The notes beneath the pieces are model-generated. The model saw only the letters and a program-made list of their open reading frames with translations. It made no database searches and had not been told where the DNA came from. Below, in pieces: positions 44,002 through 52,801 of a DNA stretch of 64,000 nt. Positions within the stretch are counted from its first letter, which is position 1. Each line of letters starts with the position of its first letter. Position numbers and translations under genes: made by a program. Source of the DNA: Acidobacteriota bacterium (GTDB taxonomy: Bacteria; Acidobacteriota; Terriglobia; Terriglobales; Acidobacteriaceae); NCBI GenBank assembly GCA_018268895.1, contig JAFDVP010000001.1, positions 868,001-932,000 on the forward strand. Reading direction: 5' to 3'.

Positions 44002-45729
44002 ATGTCGGCACTGGCTCTGCTCTTTGTATCGCAACGGCTCACTCATCTCTCCGGCATCGATGTTCTAATTCTTGCGCTCTACTTCGCGGTCGTGATTTTC
44101 ATCGGGTTTTATGTAAAAGGATCAACGAATACAAGCGAAGAGTTCTTTTTGGCGGGACGCGAAATGAGCGCCTGGATCGCCGGATTGAGTTTTGTTTCCG
44201 CGAATCTTGGGTCGCTCGAACTGATGGGCTGGGCTGGGTCGGCATATCAATACGGCATCCTTGCAACGCACTGGTACTGGGTTGGAGCGATTCCTGCGAT
44301 GCTGTTTCTCGGCATTGTGATGATGCCCTTTTACTACATCTCGAAGACACATTCTGTCCCGGGCTATCTGCAACTGCGCTTTGGAGAGGGTTCTCGTGGA
44401 CTTGCAGCAATCAGCTTCGGCTTGATGACGATCCTGATGTCGGGCGTCAATATGTTTGCGATGGCTGTAGTGATGCAGACAGTTCTCGGTTGGAACATTA
44501 CTTTCTCGATCTGGATCGGCGCAATCACTGTAGCGGTATATGTAATGTTGGGTGGTCTTCGCTCAGCCATTATCAACGAGGTGTTGCAGTTCGTACTCAT
44601 CTGGGCAGGTGCGGCGCTGATTCCCATTCTCGGCTTGATCGAAGCAGGCGGGTGGACAAATCTCAAGGCACAGATTGCGGTGAATGTCGGATCGAACGAT
44701 TACACGCACCTTTGGTCGACTCTGGGGACATTTAAAGGCAATCCGATGGGAATTCACTGGACCGGGATTGTCTTTGGGCTCGGAATGATCATCAGCTTTG
44801 GCTATTGGACGACTGACTTTCTTGTGGTGCAGCGCGTGCTTTCGGCGAACAATCTGAGAGCGGCGAAGATGGCCCCCATCATTGGTGCGGCTTTCAAGAT
44901 GGCGGTTCCGCTGATCGTGATTGTGCCTGGCCTGCTCGCGCTGGCTGTTCTTAAAAATCCCGACGGAAGCCTGATGCATCTTGTGCCTGGAGACGTAGCG
45001 AAGGCAACAGGGCAGCATGCGTATGACGAAGTGCTGCCGCTGATGCTGATTCGTTACTGCGGCCCCGGGCTGCTCGGCCTGGGTATTACGGCTCTCGTCG
45101 CCGGTTTTATGAGCGGAATGGCCGGAAATGTAAGTGCCTTTTCAACGGTGTGGACGTATGACATCTACGGTGCTTACATCAAGAAAAATGCTTCGGATAA
45201 ACACTACGTTGCAATGGGCAGATGGTCGACCGTTATCGGTATGCTGGTCTCCATCGCTACCGCCTACCTGGTCGCTCATGCCAGTTCGATTATGGATTAT
45301 GTACAGGCGCTCTTCAGTTTCTTTATTGCTCCGCTATTTGGCACAGTAATTCTGGGAATGCTGTGGAAGCGAGCGACGCGGGCCGGCGGCTTTTGGGGAT
45401 TATTTGCCGGAACGGCCAGCTCGATCGCAATGTTTGCCTACGTGCAGACTGGAGGAAAAGCCGCATTGGCACGTATTGCGCTCTCACCCGATGCTCAGCC
45501 GATGGCGGAAAACATGTATCGCGCACTTTGGAGCTGGCTTGTGTGCGTTCTCGTTACAGTGACTGTCAGCATGATGACAAAGCCAAAGACAGATGAGGAA
45601 CTGAAAGGCCTTGTCTACGGCGCAACGGTTATTCCCGATGACGGGGCCACGTCGGTTTGGCAGAAGCCGATCTTCTGGGCAGGAATCGTGACGGTCGTGT
45701 TTATTGCGCTCAATGTAATTTTCTTTTAG
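44002..45729 (+). CDS. Sodium:solute symporter (SSS family)
   Basis: A 575-residue carrier with about 13 helices (VLILALYFAVVIFIGFYVKG, EFFLAGREMSAWIAGLSFVS, GVNMFAMAVVMQTVLGW) and the SSS motif SANLGSLELMGWAGSAY. Cotransports a sugar, hexuronate or related solute with Na+. ATG 44002 follows aggaagg. First of a likely four-gene operon (symporter, small membrane protein, SDR, ManD-like). Confidence 0.9.
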   Translation: MSALALLFVSQRLTHLSGIDVLILALYFAVVIFIGFYVKGSTNTSEEFFLAGREMSAWIAGLSFVSANLGSLELMGWAGSAYQYGILATHWYWVGAIPAMLFLGIVMMPFYYISKTHSVPGYLQLRFGEGSRGLAAISFGLMTILMSGVNMFAMAVVMQTVLGWNITFSIWIGAITVAVYVMLGGLRSAIINEVLQFVLIWAGAALIPILGLIEAGGWTNLKAQIAVNVGSNDYTHLWSTLGTFKGNPMGIHWTGIVFGLGMIISFGYWTTDFLVVQRVLSANNLRAAKMAPIIGAAFKMAVPLIVIVPGLLALAVLKNPDGSLMHLVPGDVAKATGQHAYDEVLPLMLIRYCGPGLLGLGITALVAGFMSGMAGNVSAFSTVWTYDIYGAYIKKNASDKHYVAMGRWSTVIGMLVSIATAYLVAHASSIMDYVQALFSFFIAPLFGTVILGMLWKRATRAGGFWGLFAGTASSIAMFAYVQTGGKAALARIALSPDAQPMAENMYRALWSWLVCVLVTVTVSMMTKPKTDEELKGLVYGATVIPDDGATSVWQKPIFWAGIVTVVFIALNVIFF

Positions 45730-45754
45730 CGAACGCAGTTCTTACGAGGAGTTT

Positions 45755-45997
45755 ATGGCAGAGGGAACAGGCAGGGGAGAATCGCTCAGCATCTGGTTCT
45801 TTGTCGGCGTCATGACGTTGTCGTATGGCCTGGTGCTATTGCCATATGGAGCATGGGCATGGGTCGGAAATCACGAAGCGAATACAACGTTGCATCAACT
45901 GCATCCCACATTCTGGTGGGGATTGTTGCTTACGCTCTTCGGTGGGTTCTACACAATTCGCTACAGGCCACGGTCCGGCGATACCGACCGCATCTGA
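45755..45997 (+). CDS. Small two-helix membrane protein
   Basis: An 80-residue protein with two hydrophobic segments (IWFFVGVMTLSYGLVLLPYG and WWGLLLTLFGGFYTI). It has gaggag at its start and follows the symporter by 25 bases. It is probably an accessory of that transporter, since small two-helix subunits sometimes accompany SSS carriers. No family recognised. Confidence 0.7.
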   Translation: MAEGTGRGESLSIWFFVGVMTLSYGLVLLPYGAWAWVGNHEANTTLHQLHPTFWWGLLLTLFGGFYTIRYRPRSGDTDRI

Positions 45998-46014
45998 ACG
46001 ACGATGAGGAATCG

Positions 46015-46782
46015 ATGAACTCATTCCAGTTGGAAGGAAGATGCGCGGTCGTTATCGGAGGGACCTCAGGCATTGGCCATGCCATTGCACTTGGCCTGGC
46101 ACGGGCAGGCGTGAATGTCATTCCTGTGTCACGCAGTGCTGAGGCTTCGGCACAGACGGCCCAGCAGGTAAGGAGCCTTGGCTGCCGCAGCCTCGACGCC
46201 TATGTGGATGTGACACAGCGCGCATCCATCGAGAAACTCCATGCTGCCGTCCAGAACGAGCTTGGTGATGTGCATGTTCTGGTGAACTGTGCTGGTGTAA
46301 CGCAGAGGGCGCCTACTGCAACATTTTCAGAGAATGACTGGAACCGCATCTTCGATATCAACCTGAACGGTACCCTGCGAGCATGCCAGGTATTTGGACA
46401 GTCAATGATTGACCGGCGCAGGGGGAGGATTATCAACATCGCATCTCTTTCCACCCTCGTCGCTTTTCAGGAGGTAGCAGCTTATTGTGCTAGCAAGGCA
46501 GCCGTTGGCGCCCTGACCCGTTCTCTTGCGGTGGAGTGGGCGCCCTACAATGTGTTCGTGAATGCGATTGCTCCGGGGATATTTCCAACAGCGCTCAACT
46601 CCGCGATTCTTGAATCTCCGCGGGGCAAGGAGCTGAAGATGCGTACGCCGATGCAGCGCTTCGGACAACCGGAAGAACTGATTACGACTGCGCTTTATCT
46701 TGCATCGGATACCAGCAGTTTCACCACGGGGCAGATCGTTGCGGTGGACGGTGGTTTTCTTGCAAGCGGAGTCAATCAATAA
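46015..46782 (+). CDS. Short-chain dehydrogenase/reductase
   Basis: A 255-residue classical SDR: GGTSGIGHAIALGLA cofactor site, NCAGVTQ (NAG-type), Ser in NIASLS, and YCASK catalytic pair, with a C-terminal GQIVAVDGGF. In hexuronate breakdown, an SDR can act as fructuronate or tagaturonate reductase, giving mannonate or altronate. The next gene, ManD-like, would use mannonate, so this SDR is a candidate for that step. ATG 46015 is preceded by gagga. Confidence 0.88.
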   Translation: MNSFQLEGRCAVVIGGTSGIGHAIALGLARAGVNVIPVSRSAEASAQTAQQVRSLGCRSLDAYVDVTQRASIEKLHAAVQNELGDVHVLVNCAGVTQRAPTATFSENDWNRIFDINLNGTLRACQVFGQSMIDRRRGRIINIASLSTLVAFQEVAAYCASKAAVGALTRSLAVEWAPYNVFVNAIAPGIFPTALNSAILESPRGKELKMRTPMQRFGQPEELITTALYLASDTSSFTTGQIVAVDGGFLASGVNQ

Positions 46783-46821
46783 CTGCAAGGTATTGCTGGG
46801 GAAGCTCTGAAGGGGAAGACG

Positions 46822-48030
46822 ATGAAGATAGTCGCAGCGCGGCTTATTGTGTGTTCGCCCGATCGTAATTTCGTTACTCTTCGCATCGATACGGACGAAG
46901 GGATCTACGGCCTGGGTGATGCCACGCTCAACGGGCGTGAGCTTGCCGTTGCAGCATATCTAGAAGAGCACGTTATTCCTTGCCTGATTGGCAGGGAAGC
47001 CTTTCAGATAGAAGACATCTGGCAATATCTCTATCGCGGTGCATACTGGCGGCGCGGTCCCGTGACGATGGCGGCGATCGGCGCCGTCGACATGGCGCTG
47101 TGGGACATCAAGGGAAAAGCGCTGAATACGCCGGTATATAACCTTCTCGGTGGGGCAAGCCGCCAGGGCTGTATGGTCTACACGCACGCGAATGGAAACG
47201 ATATCAGTGCCGCTATCGATGCAGTCCAGCGCGAGCGTGAGGCGGGCTATCTTGCAGTGCGCGCACAGGCGGGCGTGCCGGGAGTCGCTTCAAGCTACGG
47301 AGTGCCTAAGGGAGGAAAACCCTATGAGCCGGCTGAGCGAGGATTACCCGCGGAGAGCCTGTGGTCGACGGAGCGCTATCTCAACTTTGCTCCGAAGCTG
47401 TTCGAGGAACTGCGTAAGAGTGTTGGCGAAGACCTGCATCTGCTGCACGATGTCCACCATCGTCTGACGCCGATCGAGGCAGGGGGATTGGGAAAAGCCC
47501 TGGAGCCGTATCATCTGTTCTGGATGGAAGATCCCACTCCTGCTGAGTTGCAGTCGTCATTTGCTGTGATCCGTCAACATACGACAACGCCAATCGCGGT
47601 GGGCGAAGTCTTCAACTCAATCTGGGACTGCAAGGAACTGATCGAGCGCCAGCTCATCGATTACATTCGCATGACTATTGTGCACGGAGGAGGAATCACA
47701 CACATGCGTAAGGTCGCGGACTTTGCCAGTTTGTATCAGGTGCGGACAGGATGCCATGGCGCAACGGACATGAGCCCGATCACCATGGCTGCTGCGCTGC
47801 ATCTTGGCCTGGCGATTCATAATTTTGGAATCCAGGAACATATGCGTCACAGTGCTCTGACCGATGAGGTGTTTCCTCATGGCTATCGTTTCGATGCGGG
47901 CTACATGCACCCCGGCGATGCTCCCGGACTCGGCGTCGACATCAACGAGTCTCTTGCTGCAAAATACCCCTACCAGCGCGCATATTTACCGATTGCGCGC
48001 AAGCTGGACGGTACGCTGACGGACTGGTAA
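46822..48030 (+). CDS. manD: D-mannonate dehydratase-like enolase superfamily enzyme (ManD/RspA)
   Basis: A 402-residue enolase-superfamily dehydratase. Capping-domain marks [37 protein letters not shown] and [20 protein letters not shown] are typical of ManD. Metal ligands lie in LHDVHHR (D), WMEDPTP (E) and VGEVFNS (E). Converts D-mannonate to 2-keto-3-deoxygluconate in hexuronate catabolism; related enzymes have other acid-sugar substrates or low activity. Supports acid-sugar use by the operon. Symbol given as best match. Confidence 0.85.
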   Translation: MKIVAARLIVCSPDRNFVTLRIDTDEGIYGLGDATLNGRELAVAAYLEEHVIPCLIGREAFQIEDIWQYLYRGAYWRRGPVTMAAIGAVDMALWDIKGKALNTPVYNLLGGASRQGCMVYTHANGNDISAAIDAVQREREAGYLAVRAQAGVPGVASSYGVPKGGKPYEPAERGLPAESLWSTERYLNFAPKLFEELRKSVGEDLHLLHDVHHRLTPIEAGGLGKALEPYHLFWMEDPTPAELQSSFAVIRQHTTTPIAVGEVFNSIWDCKELIERQLIDYIRMTIVHGGGITHMRKVADFASLYQVRTGCHGATDMSPITMAAALHLGLAIHNFGIQEHMRHSALTDEVFPHGYRFDAGYMHPGDAPGLGVDINESLAAKYPYQRAYLPIARKLDGTLTDW

Positions 48031-48041
48031 TAGGTCAGCGG

Positions 48042-49280
48042 CTAACGAATCAGCATCGAGACAATACTGGCGCTCATCAGATTGGCCATTGTTCCAGCAA
48101 GCATTGCGCGCAGGCCAAGCTGGGCGAGGTCATTGCGACGTTCCGGCGCCAGAGCGCCGATGCCGCCGATCTGCATACCGATCGAACCGATATTCGCAAA
48201 TCCGCATAGCGCAAAGGTGGCAATAGAAAACGTTCGCGGCGACAGCTGCGTTTTTTGAAGCCCCAACTGTGTGTAGGCGACGAACTCATTCAGCACGGCC
48301 CGTGTCCCGAGCAGATTTCCGATAGCAGGCGCTTCCTTCCATGGGATGCCGATGAGCCACGCGACGGGCGCGCCAATTACTCCCAGAACAGCGTTGAGCG
48401 AGTGCGGGAACGGAATGCGTCCGAGTGTCCACAGAAAGTTTGAAATGCCGAGCATCATCGCATTGAATAGGCCAACGAGTGCGAGAAAGCTGATGAGCAT
48501 GATGGCAACGTTGAAAGCCAGCTTGCCTCCGTCGATTGTCCCGCGGGCGATAGCGGCGACGAAGTTATCGTTCTTGTGTTCTTCATTGGGGGGCATCTTG
48601 ACCGTGCCAGCGGTTGCGGGAACCTCTGTCTCAGGCACAAGCATCTTGGCGACCAGAATTGTTCCCGGGGCGGTCATGATGACTGCTGAAAGAAGATCCT
48701 GCGCATTGATGCCGAAGCTGATATAGGCGGCCATTATGCCACCGGAGACATGCGCCATCCCAGAGGTCATAATTGTCATCAGCTCTGAGCGCGTAGCCCC
48801 GTCGAGAAACGGGCGAATGGTTAGGGGAGCCTCAGTCTGGCCCATAAAGATCGACGCAGCAACATTAGTCGATTCCGCACCGCTGGTGCCCATCGTTCGT
48901 TGCATGATCCAGGCCACGATGCGAATGATCTGCTGCATCAGCCCAATGTGATACAGGATGGCAAAGAAAGCAGAGACGAAGATGATGGTGGGAAGAACGG
49001 CAAAAGCAAATACTGCGAGGGGGTTGCCGGGGGTGCCGAGGTTGCCAAACACCATGGACGAGCCGTCGGCGGAGTGGGCCAAAAGTGAGGTTACGGCGAC
49101 AGATCCTTTGTGGAGTAAGGTCTGCCCGTAGGTCCATTTAATTACAAGGAAGGCAAAAAGGACCTGCAACCCAAGTCCCCACGCTACAGTGCGCCAGCGA
49201 ATGGCGCGCCGGTTGGTCGAAAAGACGTATGCGATTCCGAGAAAGACGGTGAGTCCCAAAAGGCCAATAAATCGATGCAA
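48042..49280 (-). CDS. nupC: Concentrative nucleoside transporter (NupC family)
   Basis: A 412-residue inner-membrane nucleoside symporter. Family marks: GQTEAPLTIRPF, MTSGMAHVSGGIMAAYI, NEFVAYTQL and CGFANIGSIGMQIGG. Works with the nucleoside phosphorylase and cytidine deaminase encoded on the same strand further upstream, with a diguanylate cyclase gene between. Ends face to face with the ManD-like gene (11 bases apart), without clear terminator. Confidence 0.9.
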   Translation of the reverse strand: MHRFIGLLGLTVFLGIAYVFSTNRRAIRWRTVAWGLGLQVLFAFLVIKWTYGQTLLHKGSVAVTSLLAHSADGSSMVFGNLGTPGNPLAVFAFAVLPTIIFVSAFFAILYHIGLMQQIIRIVAWIMQRTMGTSGAESTNVAASIFMGQTEAPLTIRPFLDGATRSELMTIMTSGMAHVSGGIMAAYISFGINAQDLLSAVIMTAPGTILVAKMLVPETEVPATAGTVKMPPNEEHKNDNFVAAIARGTIDGGKLAFNVAIMLISFLALVGLFNAMMLGISNFLWTLGRIPFPHSLNAVLGVIGAPVAWLIGIPWKEAPAIGNLLGTRAVLNEFVAYTQLGLQKTQLSPRTFSIATFALCGFANIGSIGMQIGGIGALAPERRNDLAQLGLRAMLAGTMANLMSASIVSMLIR

Positions 49281-49375
49281 AGGCGTGGCTCTCCTGCACG
49301 TTACTACAAGTGTGTGGGATGAGTGTAACGGGAATTGGCCCTGAGCAACAGCGATTTATGCAGTGGCAACAGGCA

Positions 49376-50683
49376 TTACGCTCCGCCTGCAGCGTGGCTG
49401 CGGAATCTCCCGCTGGCCGTGAGGGCCGGCACGCTGTCAAGACGGATGTGCCTCAGCGGCGTCCGCTTCTGCTTAAGCGAGTACATGCGCAGGTCGGCGA
49501 TGCGAAGCAGGCGGGTTGGATCGGCGGCGTCTTCAGGGAAGATGGAAATGCCGATCGATGCGGAGACATTCAATGTCTGTCCGTCGAAGATAAACGGCCG
49601 CTCGATGGCCCTGCGAATCGTCTCGCTCAACTGCTCGGCCGATTGTGTATGGCCGGGATTGCACGCAACCAAAGTAAACTCATCGCCGCCAAGACGGGCG
49701 AGGCAATCGAAGCCATGAACATGCTCTCGAAGACTAACGGCGACATGCCTCAGTAGTTGATCGCCGGCCTGATGTCCATAATTGTCGTTAATCTGTTTGA
49801 AGCCGTCGAGGTCGAGCATGAACAGCGCCAGCGTGGTTTCGGAGCGGCGGCAACGATCAAGCGCCGTCGAAAGATGGTCTTCAAAGGCCCGGCGGTTGGG
49901 TAGGCCCGTGAGTTCATCATGCAGGGCCAGCCAGCGGTTGCATGAGACCTGTTCCTCCAGCATAACCAGGATCATCCCGATAGAGATGAGTGATTTCTGC
50001 ATATTCCATACGTGCGATGCAATATCTGCATATGCTCGCAGATTGACAATAAACGGGTGAACAAAGAAGCAGATGGCCCAGATATAAAACCCTGTGAGAA
50101 TAGCCAGCCGGCCTGTGCTTCTACCTGGCAGGCGCCGTTGGAACTTTAAACCTGCTACGGCGTAAACGCCGCCAAGGCTCCAATAGACGAGGTCCCGGAA
50201 CTTTCCGTTATAGGCGAGTACTGCGATTCCAACCCAGCCCGCAAGATGAACGACTGTGACCAGCCATGGACGGCGGAGAACGATCGAGCTTCCGATTGCA
50301 ATCATTAGCCCTAGAGCGATCCAGGGATAATATGAGGCCGCCTTGTAGATGTGCAGGCCGTAGGTCGTATTGAGGGCAAGCAGAGGCAGGCCATTCAACA
50401 CAAGGTAAAGCAGGCGCGTTTTCACCGGCAAAGGATGTGAACTGGAATCCCAGGTGAACACCATGCCGGCGATGAGGTAGCAGTCCAGCACGATAACGTG
50501 TAGCGCCGTAGCTGGCATACTGTTTTGAGAATAGAAGATATGTGCTATGGATTCGACAAGAGTAATGAACAGACCGATAAGCCAGATATCTGCCTGTTCC
50601 TGCGGGTGCCGCCGCCGCATAAGCAGAAGAATAGCGATAAGAATCGCCAGGGCCGATAGATCAGGGAGAAAGGCGTAGTTCAT
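49376..50683 (-). CDS. Membrane diguanylate cyclase (GGDEF)
   Basis: A 435-residue protein. Seven or so N-terminal helices (residues about 1-230) form a membrane sensor. A GGDEF domain follows with DELTGLPNRRAF, DLDGFKQINDNYGHQAGD, and the intact active site RLGGDEF, ending with ADLRMYSLKQ. It should make c-di-GMP. The N-terminal module is not a known named sensor that I can identify. Sits among nucleoside genes; no functional link is claimed. Confidence 0.88.
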   Translation of the reverse strand: MNYAFLPDLSALAILIAILLLMRRRHPQEQADIWLIGLFITLVESIAHIFYSQNSMPATALHVIVLDCYLIAGMVFTWDSSSHPLPVKTRLLYLVLNGLPLLALNTTYGLHIYKAASYYPWIALGLMIAIGSSIVLRRPWLVTVVHLAGWVGIAVLAYNGKFRDLVYWSLGGVYAVAGLKFQRRLPGRSTGRLAILTGFYIWAICFFVHPFIVNLRAYADIASHVWNMQKSLISIGMILVMLEEQVSCNRWLALHDELTGLPNRRAFEDHLSTALDRCRRSETTLALFMLDLDGFKQINDNYGHQAGDQLLRHVAVSLREHVHGFDCLARLGGDEFTLVACNPGHTQSAEQLSETIRRAIERPFIFDGQTLNVSASIGISIFPEDAADPTRLLRIADLRMYSLKQKRTPLRHIRLDSVPALTASGRFRSHAAGGA

Positions 50684-50883
50684 CAGGCTCCATACTTTCT
50701 TTTGTCGGCAGGCATCTATTTACTGTCTAAAAAGATGGGCTCATGTGTGCCTGCCGTAAGGAGATATTTCACTCATTATCTGTCAAATATGCGATGGAAC
50801 GAAGATGAAATTCTCAATTTAAATAAGCCAACGTTCGCTGAACCAGCCTCTCCTCTCCGTTAGGCCGCAGCATACTCCATGGA

Positions 50884-52269
50884 TCAGGAGGCGGTTCTGG
50901 CTGTGATCGCCTCGCGCACTAATGCCTGCTTTTCTGGAGGTGAGCTTGAAATGACCAGCGTTTCGCGGAGCATCTGCTCTGGTTCATCGAGCAAATACTG
51001 GTCTTCTGAGAAGAGCGTGAAGATTGGTTGCCCCCTTTCCAGTCGATCACCCAGTTTGGCGTGCGATTCGATGCCGGCATGTGCGCTTACCGGATCGCCT
51101 GGCTTTTCGCGACCAGCTCCCAGGCGCTGCACTGCCCAGCCAACCTGTTTGCAATTCATTGAGTGGAGAAAGCCGTCTCGATCCGCGGTGACGACACGGG
51201 ATGCCTTGGGCTTGTGGTGCGAAGCGGGATCGCGAAATACCGATGGATCGCCGCCCTGGGTTTCTACGATCTTGAGCCATGCCTTATACGCTTCGCCCGA
51301 TATCAAAATCTCGTCTGAGAGCTCTGCGCCGGCCTCCGGGGTATTGGTTTGGCCGGCAAAATAAAGCATCCAGCCAGACAGGGCGTTCGATAGCTCAATC
51401 AAATCCGCAGACATGGGATGTCTCACCTGTTTCATGATGTCGACACACTCCCATACCTCAATCCAGTTTCCCGAAAACCGTCCCAGTGGCTGATCCATGC
51501 TGGTAAGAAGAGCGGCCGTCCTTGTTCCTGCGGCCTCACCTGTTTGAACCATCAGCTCAGCCAGGTACTTGGATTTCTCATAAGTCGGCATAAAGGCGCC
51601 ACAGCCCACTTTGACGTCGAGCACCAGGGCATTCAACGACTCCGCAAGCTTTTTGCTCATGATGCTTGCAGTAATAAGAAACGGCGACTCGACTGTCCCG
51701 GTGTGGTCTCGCAGGGCATACAAAATACGGTCCGCCGGAACGATCCGCGGCGTCTGGCCGATCAGGGCTGCACCGCATTGGATCAGAGTGTCTGCCAGTT
51801 GCCGAAGGTCGAGCTGGGTATTGAAGCCGGGAATGGTCTCCAGCTTGTCCAACGTCCCTCCCGTGTGCCCAAGCGAGCGCCCGCTGATCATCGGGACGCA
51901 GATACCGGGAACACCTTCGGGTGTTGGGTGTGCAAGCCCGGCAGCGGCGAGAACCGGAGCAATCAGCAGCGAAGTCTTGTCGCCCACGCCTCCAGTCGAA
52001 TGTTTGTCGATGGTGAAGGTGTTCAGCGGACCCGCATCAAAGGTATCGCCGGAGAAGCGCATTGCCGAGGTAAGCGTCGCCAGTTCATGAGCATCCAGGC
52101 CGCGTTCAAACACCGCCATCAGAAGGGAAGCGATCTGCGCGTCGGTAACCAGCTGCCGTTCCGGAGTCCGCTCGACGATGGCTCGCACGAAGGATTGGAT
52201 CTCCTCGTCGGTAAGGGCAAGGCCGTCGCGTTTGTGCAGGATCACGTCAATGGGATGTATCTGGCTCAT
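50884..52269 (-). CDS. deoA: Pyrimidine-nucleoside / thymidine phosphorylase
   Basis: About 461 residues. Splits (deoxy)uridine or thymidine to base and pentose 1-phosphate. The family signature is KHSTGGVGDKTSLLIAP, with the phosphate and base site in RSLGHTGGTLDKLE and DVKVGCGAFM. I choose ATG 52269. A TTG at 52281 overlaps the cytidine deaminase stop and may be used instead, giving coupling. Whether it prefers thymidine (DeoA) or is a broad pyrimidine phosphorylase is not readable. Confidence 0.9.
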   Translation of the reverse strand: MSQIHPIDVILHKRDGLALTDEEIQSFVRAIVERTPERQLVTDAQIASLLMAVFERGLDAHELATLTSAMRFSGDTFDAGPLNTFTIDKHSTGGVGDKTSLLIAPVLAAAGLAHPTPEGVPGICVPMISGRSLGHTGGTLDKLETIPGFNTQLDLRQLADTLIQCGAALIGQTPRIVPADRILYALRDHTGTVESPFLITASIMSKKLAESLNALVLDVKVGCGAFMPTYEKSKYLAELMVQTGEAAGTRTAALLTSMDQPLGRFSGNWIEVWECVDIMKQVRHPMSADLIELSNALSGWMLYFAGQTNTPEAGAELSDEILISGEAYKAWLKIVETQGGDPSVFRDPASHHKPKASRVVTADRDGFLHSMNCKQVGWAVQRLGAGREKPGDPVSAHAGIESHAKLGDRLERGQPIFTLFSEDQYLLDEPEQMLRETLVISSSPPEKQALVREAITARTAS

Positions 52270-52277
52270 AAGTGTCG

Positions 52278-52718
52278 TCAATCCCCGCTCTCGTTGAGAA
52301 TAAAGGCATGAGGAAGCAGCTCGGCGACGGTTGAGCGGGTTAGTGTGCCGTCGGCGTCAGGGAAGTAGACCTCGGTCTGCGATGAACTGAACTCATGGAT
52401 CGTCTGACGGCAGCCGCCACAGGGCTGACTTGCTGTGTCGTTGAGGTTGACGATGACGACTGCACGGATTTTGATGTCCGATCCATAGAGTGCAACTGCA
52501 CTCGAAATGGCCGACTGCTCGGCGCAGGTTGTAAGCCGGTACGAGGCGTTTTCGACGTTGCAGCCAATAGCCACATTTCCATCTTTGAGCAAAATTGCTG
52601 CTCCCACGCGGAACTGACTGTACGGGGCATAGGCGTTGGCGGCCGCAGCCAGCGCGCGCGTGCGGAGGTCGTCGACCTGTGCTTGGGAGATGCCGGTGTC
52701 TGTGTCTTTTTGAGACAT
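52278..52718 (-). CDS. cdd: Cytidine deaminase
   Basis: A 146-residue homotetrameric-type enzyme that converts (deoxy)cytidine to (deoxy)uridine. Zinc site: Cys and catalytic Glu in TCAEQSAI, and two further Cys in QPCGGCRQ. It feeds the adjacent nucleoside phosphorylase. First gene of the salvage operon; its promoter faces the chemotaxis operon start. Confidence 0.94.
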   Translation of the reverse strand: MSQKDTDTGISQAQVDDLRTRALAAAANAYAPYSQFRVGAAILLKDGNVAIGCNVENASYRLTTCAEQSAISSAVALYGSDIKIRAVVIVNLNDTASQPCGGCRQTIHEFSSSQTEVYFPDADGTLTRSTVAELLPHAFILNESGD

Positions 52719-52801
52719 GATGAAGAGGCTATCGGGTGCGCCCCGTGAAAGGCAAGTGCTTCCGTCCTCACGCTTTGGCTCTTTCTTCCGATAGAGCAGA
52801 T